Origin: an uncultured Mycoplasma sp.
GTDB taxonomy: Bacteria > Bacillota_I > Bacilli_A > Mycoplasmatales > Metamycoplasmataceae
DNA length: 64,000 nt
Direction of reading: 5' to 3'
Assembly: GCA_947040455.1 (NCBI GenBank)
Contig: CAMRBN010000004.1
Coordinates: 1-64,000, forward strand
A program made the translations under genes and the position numbers. The notes beneath the pieces are model-generated. The model saw nothing but the letters and a program-made list of their open reading frames with translations, was not told the DNA's origin and did not search any database. Numbering within the stretch: position 1 is the stretch's first letter; the number at the start of each line of letters is the position of its first letter. This document shows, in pieces, positions 23,577-35,555 of the stretch.

Positions 23577-24872
23577 ATGAATATAGTAGATATTATAAAC
23601 AAAAAGAAAGATAAGAAAGAAATTTCAAAACAAGAAATTTCTTTCATTATCGATGGTTTTACAAGCAAAAAAATACCTGATTATCAAATGTCGGCATTAT
23701 TAATGTCGATTTTTTTTAATGGATTAAATGAACGAGAAACATCTGATTTAACTGAATCAATGTTGCACTCTGGAGACATAATTGACTTATCTTCTATTGA
23801 GGGTGTTAAATTGGACAAGCACTCAACTGGTGGTGTTGGAGATAAAACATCACTTGTTCTAGGTCCAATTGTTGCTGCTTGTGGAGGAATTATAGCCAAA
23901 ATGTCCGGCAGAGGTTTAGGTCATACGGGTGGGACAATTGACAAATTAGAATCTATTCCTGGCTTTAATTGTTTTTTATCAATTGATGAATTTAAAAAAG
24001 TAGTTAATGAAATTGGTATTTCTATAATCGGCCAAACTGATTCATTAGTTCCTGCAGATAAAATGATTTATGCACTTAGGGATGTTACAGGAACAGTTGA
24101 TTCTTTACCGTTAATTGCTTCATCAATAATGTCTAAAAAATTAGCTACTGGTAGTAATGCTATTTTATTAGATATTAAATGTGGTAATGGTGCTTTCATG
24201 AAAGATTTGAAATCTGCTCAAGAATTAGGACATATCATGATTAAAATCGGAAAATCATTAAAAAAAGATATTAAAGTTGAAATTACTAACATGAGTCAAC
24301 CTTTAGGAAAAATGATAGGGAATAAAAATGAGATAATAGAATCTATAAATACTTTGTCAGGTCATGGTGAAGCTAATTTTCTTAAATTATGTTTGAGTTC
24401 AGCAGCAACTATGTTAATGCAATCCGGAATTGTAAAGAATGAATTAGACGGTGAAAGATTGGCTCTTGAATCAATATCATCTGGAAAGGCATTGAGTAAA
24501 TTTTATGAGTTAATTGAAGCACAAGGTGGTGAAATAGAATCATTAAAAGATCCTTTGTTTTGAAACCCTAAACATAAAGTTGAAATTTTGGCTATTGATA
24601 ATGGATTTTTAGAAATTTATGATTCACTAGTTTTTGGTAATGTAGCATTAAAACTTGGTGCTGGAAGAAAAACAAAAAATGATATTCTTGATTTTGAAGC
24701 TGGTATTGAATTAAAGAAAATTACTAATGACTTTATTAAAAAAGGAGATGTTCTTTTTGTTTTTTATTCAAGCAAAATAATTGATTTATCCCTAATAAAA
24801 GAATTACAAAATGGATATAAAATAAATAATAAAGTTATATCTAATAAAATTATTCTTGATAAAATTAATTAA
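23577..24872 (+). CDS. pdp: Pyrimidine-nucleoside phosphorylase
   Basis: A 431-residue phosphorylase for uridine, thymidine and deoxyuridine. The phosphate-binding segment KLDKHSTGGVGDKTSL and the family signature SGRGLGHTGGTIDKLES are present, followed by the DVTGTVDS and KKLATGSNAI segments and a C-terminal alpha/beta domain with LKLGAGRKTK. Length is right for Pdp/DeoA. One TGA (Trp) lies near residue 330. No good ribosome site is visible before its ATG, so translation may be coupled to deoD. It yields ribose-1-phosphates for DeoB and DeoC. Confidence 0.95.
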
Positions 24873-24882
24873 GGAGAGTTAT

Positions 24883-25545
24883 ATGAAATTTGAAAATATG
24901 ATAGATCACACTTACTTAAAACCTGAAGGTACTAGTAAAGAGATTGATAAATTAATTGAGGAAGCTGTTGAGTGAAAATTTGGTGGAGTTTGTATAAACT
25001 CATCTTGAGTAAAGCATGCTAAAGAGAAAATTGGTAAAAATGACATCAAAGTTATTTCTGTTATTGGTTTTCCTTTAGGAGCAAGTGCAACACAAGCTAA
25101 AGTTCAAGAAGCTAAATTAGCAATTGATCACGGAGCAGATGAAATAGATATGGTAATGAATATTGGTCGATTTAGAGATGGTCAATATGATTATGTTTTG
25201 AATGAAATAAAAAAAATTAAGGAAATCATCGGAGATAAAGTTCTTAAGGTAATTATCGAAACTGCATTGTTAAAAGATTATGAAATTGAAAAGGCTGCTG
25301 AAATTGTTTTAGCTTCTGGTGCCGATTTCATCAAAACAAGTACTGGATTCTCTTATAGAGGTGCTACTTTCCAAGATATTGAAATCTTTAACAAAGTAAT
25401 TCAAGGTAAGATAAAAATGAAAGCTGCAGGCGGTATTAAAAGTATTGAAGACTTGGAGAAATATGCTTCATTAGGTGTGGAAAGATTTGGAACATCTTCT
25501 TCAATAGCTATTTTAACAGGTAAAACAACGAAAGAAAAATATTAA
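24883..25545 (+). CDS. deoC: Deoxyribose-phosphate aldolase
   Basis: A 220-residue class I aldolase splitting 2-deoxyribose-5-phosphate into glyceraldehyde-3-phosphate and acetaldehyde. The Schiff-base Lys is K151 in DFIKTSTGF; other family segments are IDHTYLKP near the start, CINSSWV, VIGFPLGAS, EIDMVMNIG and AAGGIKS near the end. Start follows AAGGAGAG. It is last in the deoD-pdp-deoC operon and is followed by a strong terminator. Together with deoB (window start) this completes deoxynucleoside breakdown to glycolysis. Confidence 0.96.
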
Positions 25546-25570
25546 TTCATAAAATTATTCATTGAATAAA

Positions 25571-25601
25571 AAAACATCCTCTAAATTTTAGGGGATGTTT
25601 T
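25571..25601. terminator. Terminator after deoC
   Basis: A 14-bp stem (AAAACATCCTCTAA / TTAGGGGATGTTTT, one T-G pair) with loop ATT; A-rich on one side and T-rich on the other, so it can end both the deo operon and the convergent ABC exporter operon. Confidence 0.85.
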
Positions 25602-25621
25602 AATTTTAAAATATTATTTTA

Positions 25622-27442
25622 TTATTCTTCGTTTTCCAAAACATTAGAATTATATAAATTATAATAAAAGCCATTCATTGCTAATAATTCATTGTGATTT
25701 CCTTTTTCAATAATCATCCCATCTTTCATGACAATAATGATATCTGAATTAATAATAGTAGATAATCTATGAGCTATAATGAAAGTTGTTTTGTTTTGCA
25801 TTATTTTCAAAATTCCTTTTTGAACATTGTGCTCAGTTTTAGAATCAACATTCGATGTTGCTTCATCTAAAATTAAAATATTAGAAGGAGAATAATAAGC
25901 CCTAGTTAGTGAAAGTAATTGTGATTCACCTGCAGAAAAATCATTTGAATCTTCAACTATTTGATCATAATTATTTGGCAATATATTTATAAAATGATTA
26001 GAACCTATTTCTTTTGCAGCAACCTTGATACCTTTAATGTCAAGTTTCCCATTGCTATGACCATAAGCAATGTTGGTTGCAATAGATTCTGAAAATAAAG
26101 AGACCTCTTGCAAGACTACAGATATAAATTTTCTTAAATTGTATTTATCTAAATCTTGAATATTTTGGCCATCTATTTTTATAGTACCAGAATCAATTTC
26201 ATAGAAACGCAACAATAAGTTTATTAGTGTTGTTTTCCCACTTCCTGTTGGACCAACAATGGCAACCTTTTGACCCTTTTTAACATGTAAATTAAAATCT
26301 TTAATTATTGTAGGGCCTTCATCATAAGAAAAATTAACATTTTCAAAAATAATATCACCATCTAAATTTTCAACTTTACTAGTTCCAATATTGACATCGT
26401 TTTCAACCATCAAGATTTCTTTGATTCTGACTGCACTAAAAATAATTTTTTGAATGAAGGTAGAAAACCTTGCCATATTTCCCAATTCACCATTTACCTG
26501 TCTAACCATCAATACAAAGGATGTAATTGTTCCTAGTGTCAGTGTTGCTTCAATTCCGCCATGTGGAACTTTGAATGAAATAAATATTAATCCAACAATA
26601 TAAATAATTCCATATAAAAAATTTTCCGTTAAATCAGTATATGGTCATAGAATACCTGTTTTATATTCTGCTTTTCAAAATTGATTTGCATGCTTATTAT
26701 TAATTTCATCAAATTCCTTGATTACTTTTTCTTGTTGAGCAAAAAGATATATAGCCACTTTATTTTTAATGTGTTCTTCACAGAAAGATCCAATTTCACC
26801 AACATTTTCTTGCATTTTAGAATAATTAGGAGCAGCTGATTTTGCAATAATAATAGAACCTATAAAAAATATGAACATCATGATAAAAGTTACTATAGCT
26901 AATGTTGGAGAATAAATTAACAATGCAATTATCGCTATAAAAATAATGAATGGTGATACAAACATGGATGCAAACATTTGAACTGCATTAGAAATAAATT
27001 GATCAACATCAGTTGTGGTTCTTGAAATTAATTCCCCCGCTTTATTTTTATCAATATAATTTATTGAAACTGAAATAATTTTTTCAAAAACTGCATGACG
27101 AATTCTTGAACCTGCTCTATAAGATAGAGAAATTGTAACCATGAATAAAGTATGATTTGTAACAAAATAAATTATATAACAAGAAATTGTGATTAAAAAT
27201 GCGTAAACTATATTCAATAATTCTTGATCTGTCATAATTGCGTCAGCAAAAGATTTTGTAAATGCATCCAATGTGAAACCAGTAAAAATGGAGCCCATAA
27301 TAATTGCAACAGAAGAAATTAAAGAAATGAATAAACAAACTATTAGTAAAATTTTGTCAGCTTTAAAAAATTCTGAAAACAATTTAATTAATGAGCCTAT
27401 TGGTATTTTTGACTTAAGTTTTTTAGAATTTTTATTATCCAT
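25622..27442 (-). CDS. ABC exporter half-transporter, catalytic-type subunit
   Basis: A 606-residue half-transporter: six-TM type IV exporter domain (residues 1 to about 330) followed by an ATPase. Walker A GPTGSGKTT, Walker B ILILDEATSNVD with a normal catalytic Glu, and H-loop IIAHRLST are present, but the ABC signature is changed to SAGES instead of LSGGQ. Its ATG overlaps the stop of the preceding half-transporter by one base (TAATG), so the two are coupled and very probably form a heterodimer. Multidrug, lipid or peptide export is the usual role; the cargo is unknown. In-frame TGA codons occur near residues 256 and 266. Confidence 0.9.
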
Positions 27443-29202
27443 TATTTCACCTCCTTGCTTTGAAACTCATTTATTTCTTGATAAATAGCGCACGTTTCAA
27501 TTAATTCATCATGAGTTCCTTGTCCAACAATTAATCCTTTATCCAGTACAATTATTTGATCCATTTCTTTAATAGTTGAAATTTTTTGAGCCACAAAAAT
27601 TTGTGTAATATTTTGTTTGATTTTGTTAATAGATGCTAATATTTTTTTCTCAGTAATATTATCAAGAGCTGAAGTTGCATCATCAAAAATTAATATCTTT
27701 GATTCTTGAGATAAAGTTCTTGCAATAGCAATTCTTTGTTTTTGACCACCAGATAAGTTTTGACCATTTTGTTCCAATTTATAATTAATTCCATCTTTTT
27801 TCGAATCAATAAATGGTTTCATTTCTGATATATTTAATAACTCTAATACTTCATCATCAGTTAAATTTTTATTTCCAAATAGAACATTTGATTTTATTGT
27901 TCCTGCAAATAAATATTTCTGTTGAAATGAAATTGAGATATTATTAATTAAATCTTTGGTATTGATATCTTGCAGGTTTATTTTGTTTATTGTGATTTTT
28001 CCACTTTGATTATCAAATAATCTTGTTATAAGGTTAATTAAAGCTGATTTCCCACTTCCGGTTGATCCAATAATTCCTACTCTAGTATTTTCTTTTATGG
28101 TAAAAGAAATGTTTTTTAAAACATAATCTATTGAATCAGAGTTATATTTAAAAGAAACATTTTTGAAGACAATATCTCCTGATTTAAAAGGGATTCCTTT
28201 GTCATTAAAGTGGTTATTTTCTAATTCTAATATTTCAGATATTCTAGTTTTAGATGCATGAGATCTTGCTTTAAATATTTTGATGATAATAAATTCAAAA
28301 ACTGATCACATTATTAAATAAGAATAATTAATAAATGCTACAATATCTCCTACATTAGCGCCAGTTCCCGGCATTGCTCATGTCATTAAAGAAAATATTA
28401 AAATTATAATCACAGAAGTGGATGCTACAAAAGCCAAAGAAAAAGGTCAACCACTGAAAACTTTTTTCTCTGCCTTTATTGAAGTTTTAACTAAAAAATC
28501 GTTTATTTTAATAAATCTTTGTCTTTGTCTCTCTTTTAAATTAAAAGCCTTAACAACTCTTGCTCCAGTAATATTTTCTTTAATTATTTTATTTAATGAA
28601 TCTGTAGATTCCAATGCCTGAATATAACTTTTTTCTGAATTCGTTGATAAAAAAGAAATAACGACATAGAAAACAATCGCAAAACCAACTAAAGCCAATG
28701 CAACAATATAATTCAATATTAAACACATAATAGAAAAAGTGATAAATCTAAATAAAGTTGGAATAAATGTAATAATCAAATAATTTAAATAAGTAGAGTA
28801 GTTAAGATTATCTAGTTGCAATCTTGTCAAAAGAGAATTATCTTTATGATTCTTTAAATCTTCAGGAGAAAGATATTGTATTTTAACAAATACTTTCCTT
28901 CTAATTTCAGCCAATTTTGATGTTGAAAATTTAGCCAATGTTTTTCTTCCAAAATAAGTAAATAACAAACCCAAACAACCTACTAATAACATTAAAAATA
29001 AATTAAAAAGAACTTCACCCACAGGAAATACAACATCATCTGCAATAGTTTCCTCTGCACTATTAATAATTCTTCCTAACAAAAATGGTAAACTGGCACC
29101 ACAAATAGCAGAAAAAAGACTCAAAATTGAACCAAAGACTAAATTTAAATAATCTACTTTATTCATTTCTCACATTTTAGTGTTTTTAATTTTGGTTTGC
29201 AA
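27442..29202 (-). CDS. ABC exporter half-transporter, degenerate-site subunit
   Basis: A half-transporter of about 586 residues: six-TM domain to about residue 300, then the ATPase with Walker A GSTGSGKSA, canonical signature LSGGQKQRIAIA and Walker B ILIFDDATSALD, where the catalytic Glu is Asp. This pairs exactly with the partner at 25622, which has the Glu but a poor signature: one consensus and one degenerate ATP site, as in TM287/288-type exporters. I prefer the TTG at 29202, preceded by AAAGGA, over the ATGs at 29175 and 29166, which have no ribosome site. The H-loop His is replaced (VAQKIST). Confidence 0.87.
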
Positions 29203-29235
29203 AATATTTCCTTTTGATTATTTTTTATGAAATTG

Positions 29236-29281
29236 TCATTTATTCAAAAGATAAAAAAACATTTATCTTTTGAATAAATGA
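29236..29281. repeat. Perfect 20-bp inverted repeat between tuf and ABC exporter genes
   Basis: Two exact 20-base arms (29236-29255 and 29262-29281) enclose the loop AAAACA. The hairpin lies 27 bases after the tuf stop in tuf's direction. No T-run follows it on the minus strand, whereas the plus-strand side is followed by TTTTTAATTTTT. It could end tuf transcription, protect its 3' end, or be a protein site. Confidence 0.75.
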
Positions 29282-29307
29282 TTTTTAATTTTTATATTAA
29301 AATTGTT

Positions 29308-30504
29308 TTATTTAATAATTTGAGTAACTGATCCAGCACCAACAGTTCTTCCACCTTCACGGATAGAGAACTTAGTTCCTTCTTCAACGGCAACAGGGTA
29401 AATCAACTTAATTGTAAGTTCAATGTTATCTCCAGGAATAACCATTTCTTTACCATCAGGTAATTCAATTCCACCTGTTACATCAGTTGTTCTAAAGTAA
29501 AACTGAGGTTTGTAGTTCTTAAAGAAAGGAGTGTGACGGCCACCTTCTTCTTTTTTAAGAGCATAAATAGCTGCTTTAAATTCTTTGTGAGGAATAATTG
29601 ATCCTGGTTTAGCAAGAACTTGACCACGTTCAATATCTTCTCTAGCAACACCTCTTAATAAAAGTCCTGCATTATCTCCAGCTAAGGCTTGTTTTAGATT
29701 TTTTCTAAACATTTCAATACCTGTAACTGTAGTTTTTTTAGTAGGGTGAATTCCTACAATTTCAACATCATCATTAATGTTTAATTCTCCACGCTCAACA
29801 CGACCTGTAGCAACAGTTCCACGTCCTGTAATTGTAAATACATCTTCAATAGCCATTAAGAATGGTTTATCTTTTTCACGAGCAGGAGCTGTAATATAAC
29901 TATCAACAGCATCCATTAAATCATAAATTTTTTGTTCATATGCAGCATCACCTTGTAATGCTTTAAGAGCAGAACCAGTAATAACTGGAGCATTATCTCC
30001 ATCAAATTCATAATCAGATAATAATCCTCTTACTTCCATTTCAACTAATTCAATAATTTCATTAGCTTCTTCAGGCGAGCCTAACATATCTATTTTATTT
30101 AAAAATACAACAATTTTAGGAACTCCCACTTGTTTTGAAAGCAAGATGTGCTCTCTAGTTTGAGGCATTGGACCATCAGTTGCAGCAACAACCAAGATAC
30201 CACCATCCATTTGTGCAGCACCTGTAATCATGTTTTTAACATAATCAGCGTGTCCTGGACAATCAACATGAGCATAATGTCTTGTTAATGTTTCATATTC
30301 TATATGCGATGTATTAATTGTTATACCACGAGCCTTTTCTTCTGGTGCTTTATCGATTGAAGCATAATCTTGTGCTTTTGATAAACCTTTTTTTGAAAGT
30401 GCTGTTGCAATTGCTGCTGTTAATGTAGTTTTACCATGATCAACATGTCCAATTGTCCCAATATTAACATGCTCTTTCGTTCTATCGAAATCTTCTTTTG
30501 CCAT
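29308..30504 (-). CDS. tuf: Elongation factor Tu
   Basis: A 398-residue GTPase delivering aminoacyl-tRNA to the ribosome. G-motifs: GHVDHGKTT (G1), DCPGH (G3), NKID (G4) and SALKAL (G5); switch I contains [12 protein letters not shown]. Domains 2 and 3 are complete, ending in [13 protein letters not shown]. Start ATG follows AAGGAG. It stands as a single gene between eno and the ABC exporter, all on the minus strand. Codon choice is more regular than in neighbouring genes, as expected for a highly expressed gene. Confidence 0.98.
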   Translation of the reverse strand: MAKEDFDRTKEHVNIGTIGHVDHGKTTLTAAIATALSKKGLSKAQDYASIDKAPEEKARGITINTSHIEYETLTRHYAHVDCPGHADYVKNMITGAAQMDGGILVVAATDGPMPQTREHILLSKQVGVPKIVVFLNKIDMLGSPEEANEIIELVEMEVRGLLSDYEFDGDNAPVITGSALKALQGDAAYEQKIYDLMDAVDSYITAPAREKDKPFLMAIEDVFTITGRGTVATGRVERGELNINDDVEIVGIHPTKKTTVTGIEMFRKNLKQALAGDNAGLLLRGVAREDIERGQVLAKPGSIIPHKEFKAAIYALKKEEGGRHTPFFKNYKPQFYFRTTDVTGGIELPDGKEMVIPGDNIELTIKLIYPVAVEEGTKFSIREGGRTVGAGSVTQIIK

Positions 30505-30580
30505 TTTATTCTCCTTATTAAGTGTTTAATTCACTTCTTTTTTTATTTCTTTTGTTTATGTTTTTAAATATTATATATTA

Positions 30581-31981
<1,401 letters not shown>

Positions 31982-32034
31982 TTATCAATATTATACTATG
32001 ATATTTTCATATTTCTATTTTTTTTAAGACAAAA

Positions 32035-33159
32035 TTATTTTAATCATTTTGTAATTTCATCTACTTTATTTAATTTTTCTCATGAAAAATTCAAATTTTC
32101 TCTTCCGAAATGACCATAAACAGCAGTATTTAAATATATAGGGTTTTTCAGTTCTAAATCACGAATAATTCCCTTCGGTGTTAAATCAAAAACTTGATCT
32201 ACTATCTCTGCTATTTTAATCTTAGGAATTGTTTCTGTGTCAAAAGTTTCAAAAGAAATAGAAATTGGTTTTGCAACACCAATTGCATATGATAATTGAA
32301 TTTCTAATTTTTTAGCAACACCTGATGCTACCAAGTTTTTAGCTACTCATCTTGCAGCATAGGCAGCAGAGCGATCAACTTTAGTGCAATCTTTCCCACT
32401 GAATGCTCCACCACCATGACGAGCCATCCCTCCATATGTATCAACTATTATCTTTCTTCCCGTTAAACCTGTATCACCAATTGGACCACCAACAACAAAA
32501 CTTCCAGAAGGATTAATTAGTGTTCTATAATTATCGTTTTTAAAAAATTGATTAATTGTGGGTTCTATAATTAATTTTTTAACATCTTGCTCAAATTTAT
32601 CTTTATTATAATCACTTGTATGTTGAATAGACATCAAGACATCTCTTACTTCAATTTGATCATTCATCATATATTCCACAGTTACTTGTGACTTCATATC
32701 TGATCTTAATTCTTTAAATTTTTTTGAAACTCTTAATTCTTCTGCTTTTTTTACTAATTCATGAGCGACCGTAATTGCTATTGGCATATAGTTTGGAGTT
32801 TCATCGCTAGCATAACCAAACATTATTCCTTGGTCTCCGGATCCTATGTCATCTTTTAAGTCAACACTGTTCCTAATTTCTTCTGATTGTTTATTAACAT
32901 TTGAAATAATTGAAAAATCATTTTCAGTATATCCTAAGTTCATTAGGATGCCTCAAGCTATTTTCACAAAATCAACATAAGTAGAAGTGGTTAATTCTCC
33001 ACCGATAATAACCAACCTATTTGACGCCATTACTTCAATTGCTACTTTTGCATTTTTATCTTTCATAAGCACTGCATCTAATATTCCATCTGATATTTGA
33101 TCACATATTTTATCAGGGTGACCTTTTCCAACTGATTCTGATGTAAAAATTCCTGTCAT
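32035..33159 (-). CDS. metK: S-adenosylmethionine synthetase
   Basis: A 374-residue enzyme making SAM from methionine and ATP, feeding the tRNA and rRNA methylases encoded nearby. Signatures: [13 protein letters not shown] at the N-terminus, [10 protein letters not shown] with the conserved GAGDQG-type hexapeptide (here GSGDQG), and [19 protein letters not shown]. Length fits. Start ATG follows GAGGA. No SAM riboswitch was seen in the 99 bases upstream. Confidence 0.97.
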
Positions 33160-33258
33160 AAATTCCTCGTTTGTCTTATATATAATTTAAATAATAACAC
33201 AAAATTAACTTAACATATTTATAATAGAAATACAGACAATTAGAACAGGGGTAAAATT

Positions 33259-34095
33259 ATGATTAAAGTATTATTAGCTGGAACGCCTGTTTTTTCAGTT
33301 GCAATATTTGAGGAAATTATTAAAAACTTTGAAGTTGTAGGGATAATTACTCAACCAGATAAAAAATCCGGAAGGGGAATGAAATTAATTAGTTCTCCCG
33401 TAAAAGATTTAGCAGTTGAACACAATATCAAATTATTTCAAGCAAATAAAATTGGGGAATTGTTTGATGAATTAGCTTTGTTAGAATTTGATATCTTTTT
33501 GACAGCCGCTTTTGGTCAACTAATTCCCGATAATATTTTAGCCTTACCTAAAAAAGGTTCAATTAACGTACATGGTTCTTTGTTGCCAAAATATCGTGGA
33601 GCCGCGCCAATCCAACACTCTATATTAAATGGGGATAAAGAAACAGGGATCTCTTTAATATATATGATTAAACAAATGGATGCAGGAGATGTTATTTTCA
33701 CAACAACCATTCCCATTAGTGAGCAAGATTCTAGTGATGATATGTTTAATAAATTATCTTTAAATGCAACCGAACATATTACAAACTGATTGAATAAATT
33801 TTATGATGGTGATTTTAAAGCAATTAAGCAAAACATTGACGAAATTACTTTTGCTTCCAAATTAAATAAAGAAGATGGTTTGTTGATAAAAGATTATTCT
33901 GAAAAAATGATTAATAAAATTAGAGCATATAATTCTAACCCCGGAGCTTATCTATTTATTAATGATAAGAGAGTTAAAATATTTAAAGCAACAAAAACAG
34001 AAAATAAAGCTTATTTAAAAATTGAAACATTAGATGGTTTTATTTATGCTTCTAAATATCAATTTGAAGGTAAAAAGATTATCGATATCAAATAA
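33259..34095 (+). CDS. fmt: Methionyl-tRNA formyltransferase
   Basis: A 278-residue enzyme that formylates initiator Met-tRNA using 10-formyl-THF. The catalytic core is VHGSLLPKYRGAAPIQ with the Asn-x-His pair (N103, H105), and QMDAGDV holds the catalytic Asp region. The protein is shorter than the usual 310-315; the C-terminal OB-type tRNA domain (from about residue 200) appears trimmed. One TGA (Trp) lies at codon 177. Start ATG follows AGGGG. The three SLATT-like genes follow on the same strand. Confidence 0.93.
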
Positions 34096-34123
34096 TAAAC
34101 TTCTAAAATTGAATATAATTAAA

Positions 34124-34645
34124 ATGACTATGAAACAAAAAAAACCATTTATTAAAAATCAATTTGAATTCAAAAATCAAGAAGATGTAAGAAATTTTTG
34201 AAAGTCACAAATTTGAAAATTAGAAATTAAAAAGAATATCTGTTCAGGATTTACAGTTGTCTTGAATTTAATTGTAGCTTTATTGAATATCGCTATTTTT
34301 GTACTTTTGATCTTGGCGGTAGTAATGATTATTAAAAAAGTTAATGGACCCACTTATAATCCTGAAGATGTTAACCTTGCTGGAATTATTTTCTTAGTTT
34401 CTCTTTCAATAACTCTTTCTTTAGGAATTATAATTTGTTCTTTTTTTCTAATTTCTATCAAGAATAAAAACAAATTTAAAATTTATCAAAAGATTTGTTT
34501 AGACCTTAATAATTTATTAATCAACAATGAGGATCAGGATGTTGAACAAGAAATTAAAAACATCATTGATAAAAACTTAATATTTAAAAAAGAAAAGCTT
34601 TTTAAATCATTGAAGCACTTCGTAAGTGAGGATAAAATAAAATGA
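34124..34645 (+). CDS. Two-TM membrane protein, first of three
   Basis: A 173-residue protein with about 45 polar residues, two long hydrophobic segments (about 46-70 and 83-108) and a charged helical tail (KNKNKFKIYQ onwards). The same layout, two membrane helices then a soluble helical tail, is seen in the next two genes. It resembles SLATT/DUF4231-type two-TM proteins in architecture, but the sequence match is weak and this is inference. TATAAT at 34114-34119 lies only 4 bases before this ATG; a transcript from it would start near 34126, so the ATG at 34130 may be the true start. Its stop overlaps the next start (ATGA). Confidence 0.7.
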
Positions 34646-35100
34646 TCATAAATAGCGATAAAACTTTAAATATTAGCAGGAACATCAATCATTTTATTGG
34701 TTTGTACAAAAGAAAGATCATGATTTTAAAATCTATTGTCACCATCACTAATATCATCTTTCCAACGATAGCTTTATTTTTAGTTATTATTTCTACTTTT
34801 AATATAGCGGGTGAGGGATATGAAACTTCTATTACAGGAAGTAACTATATTATTTTTTCAGCAATGATTTCAGGAATTGTGGCATTAATTAATTCCCTTA
34901 TTTCTTTTTTCTTATTAAAGGAAAAAATAAATAATTATAATGGGATTTATTACCAACTAATTATTGAAAAACAAAAGTATGAATTAAATGGTGGTCAGTA
35001 CTTTAACTTAAAAGATATTGAAGAAAAGAAAAAGCTTTTTGAGAATCAACTTTTCACTATAATCACTGGATATAACCAAGAAATTCAAGAAGGGGAATAA
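34642..35100 (+). CDS. Two-TM SLATT/DUF4231-like membrane protein, second of three
   Basis: A 152-residue protein: basic N-terminus with RNINHFIGLYKRK, two TM helices (about residues 30-52 and 68-92), then a cytosolic helical part with KEKINNYNGIYYQ, YELNGGQYF and FENQLFTII. The order Arg/Lys-rich start, hairpin of two helices, Tyr-rich linker, G-x-Y turn and F-x-x-x-L helix is that of DUF4231/SLATT proteins, thought to act as membrane effectors in nucleotide-signalled conflict systems. It overlaps the preceding gene by 4 bases and is separated from the next by one. No adjacent nucleotidyltransferase or SLOG sensor was seen. Confidence 0.7.
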   Translation: MIINSDKTLNISRNINHFIGLYKRKIMILKSIVTITNIIFPTIALFLVIISTFNIAGEGYETSITGSNYIIFSAMISGIVALINSLISFFLLKEKINNYNGIYYQLIIEKQKYELNGGQYFNLKDIEEKKKLFENQLFTIITGYNQEIQEGE

Positions 35101-35101
35101 G

Positions 35102-35491
35102 ATGAATCAAGAACAGAAAGATATCGTTGAAAAATATTGAAAAAAATACAAGAAAAAATATTTGATTTCAAGAATCATATTTGTCGTTATTAACGTTTTT
35201 GTTTTTACGGCTTCGGCACTTTTAATAGTGCTTAACTTATTTACTTTAAAATACAATGATCAATTCCCAGAGATTAAAGATATCTTTATTGCACTTGCAA
35301 TAATAACAGGGATTGGAACTTTTTTCATTTCAATTGTTAGTGCATTTCAATGAAAAGAAAAGAAACAAAAATATAATAACCAAATTGCCGCTATATCTAA
35401 AATTTCTGAACACCGTGAAGAAATAAATAATGAAGACTTCTTTAAATTAATAGATGATTTAGAAAAAATCTTATTAAACGATAAACTTTAA
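35102..35491 (+). CDS. Two-TM membrane protein, third of three
   Basis: A 129-residue protein with a basic start (VEKYWKKYKKKY), two membrane helices (about residues 21-45 and 58-80), then WKEKKQKYNNQ and an acidic helical end (DFFKLIDDLEKILL). Size and layout match the two preceding genes, so the three look like an old tandem family. It starts one base after the previous stop. Two TGA codons are Trp in the first 20 residues. Function unknown. Confidence 0.7.
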
Positions 35492-35496
35492 AAAAA

Positions 35497-35524
35497 CATA
35501 TTTGCTACAAAATGAACAAATATG
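35497..35524. terminator. Hairpin between the two-TM cluster and gyrA
   Basis: An 8-bp stem (CATATTTG / CAAATATG) with a 12-base loop, placed between two convergent genes. On the minus strand it is followed by TTTTTTT, fitting termination of gyrA; on the plus strand the U-tract is poor. Confidence 0.6.
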
Positions 35525-35555
35525 AGTTTATGAGTTATTTATTTTAAGAATAGAA

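Noticed and set aside
23577..24872. Broken pdp or many split pseudogenes from internal TGA codons
   Set aside because: TGA is Trp throughout the window; joined frames give full-length conserved proteins.
33160..33258. SAM riboswitch before metK
   Set aside because: Only 99 AT-rich bases, with no recognisable kink-turn or stem set and no terminator.
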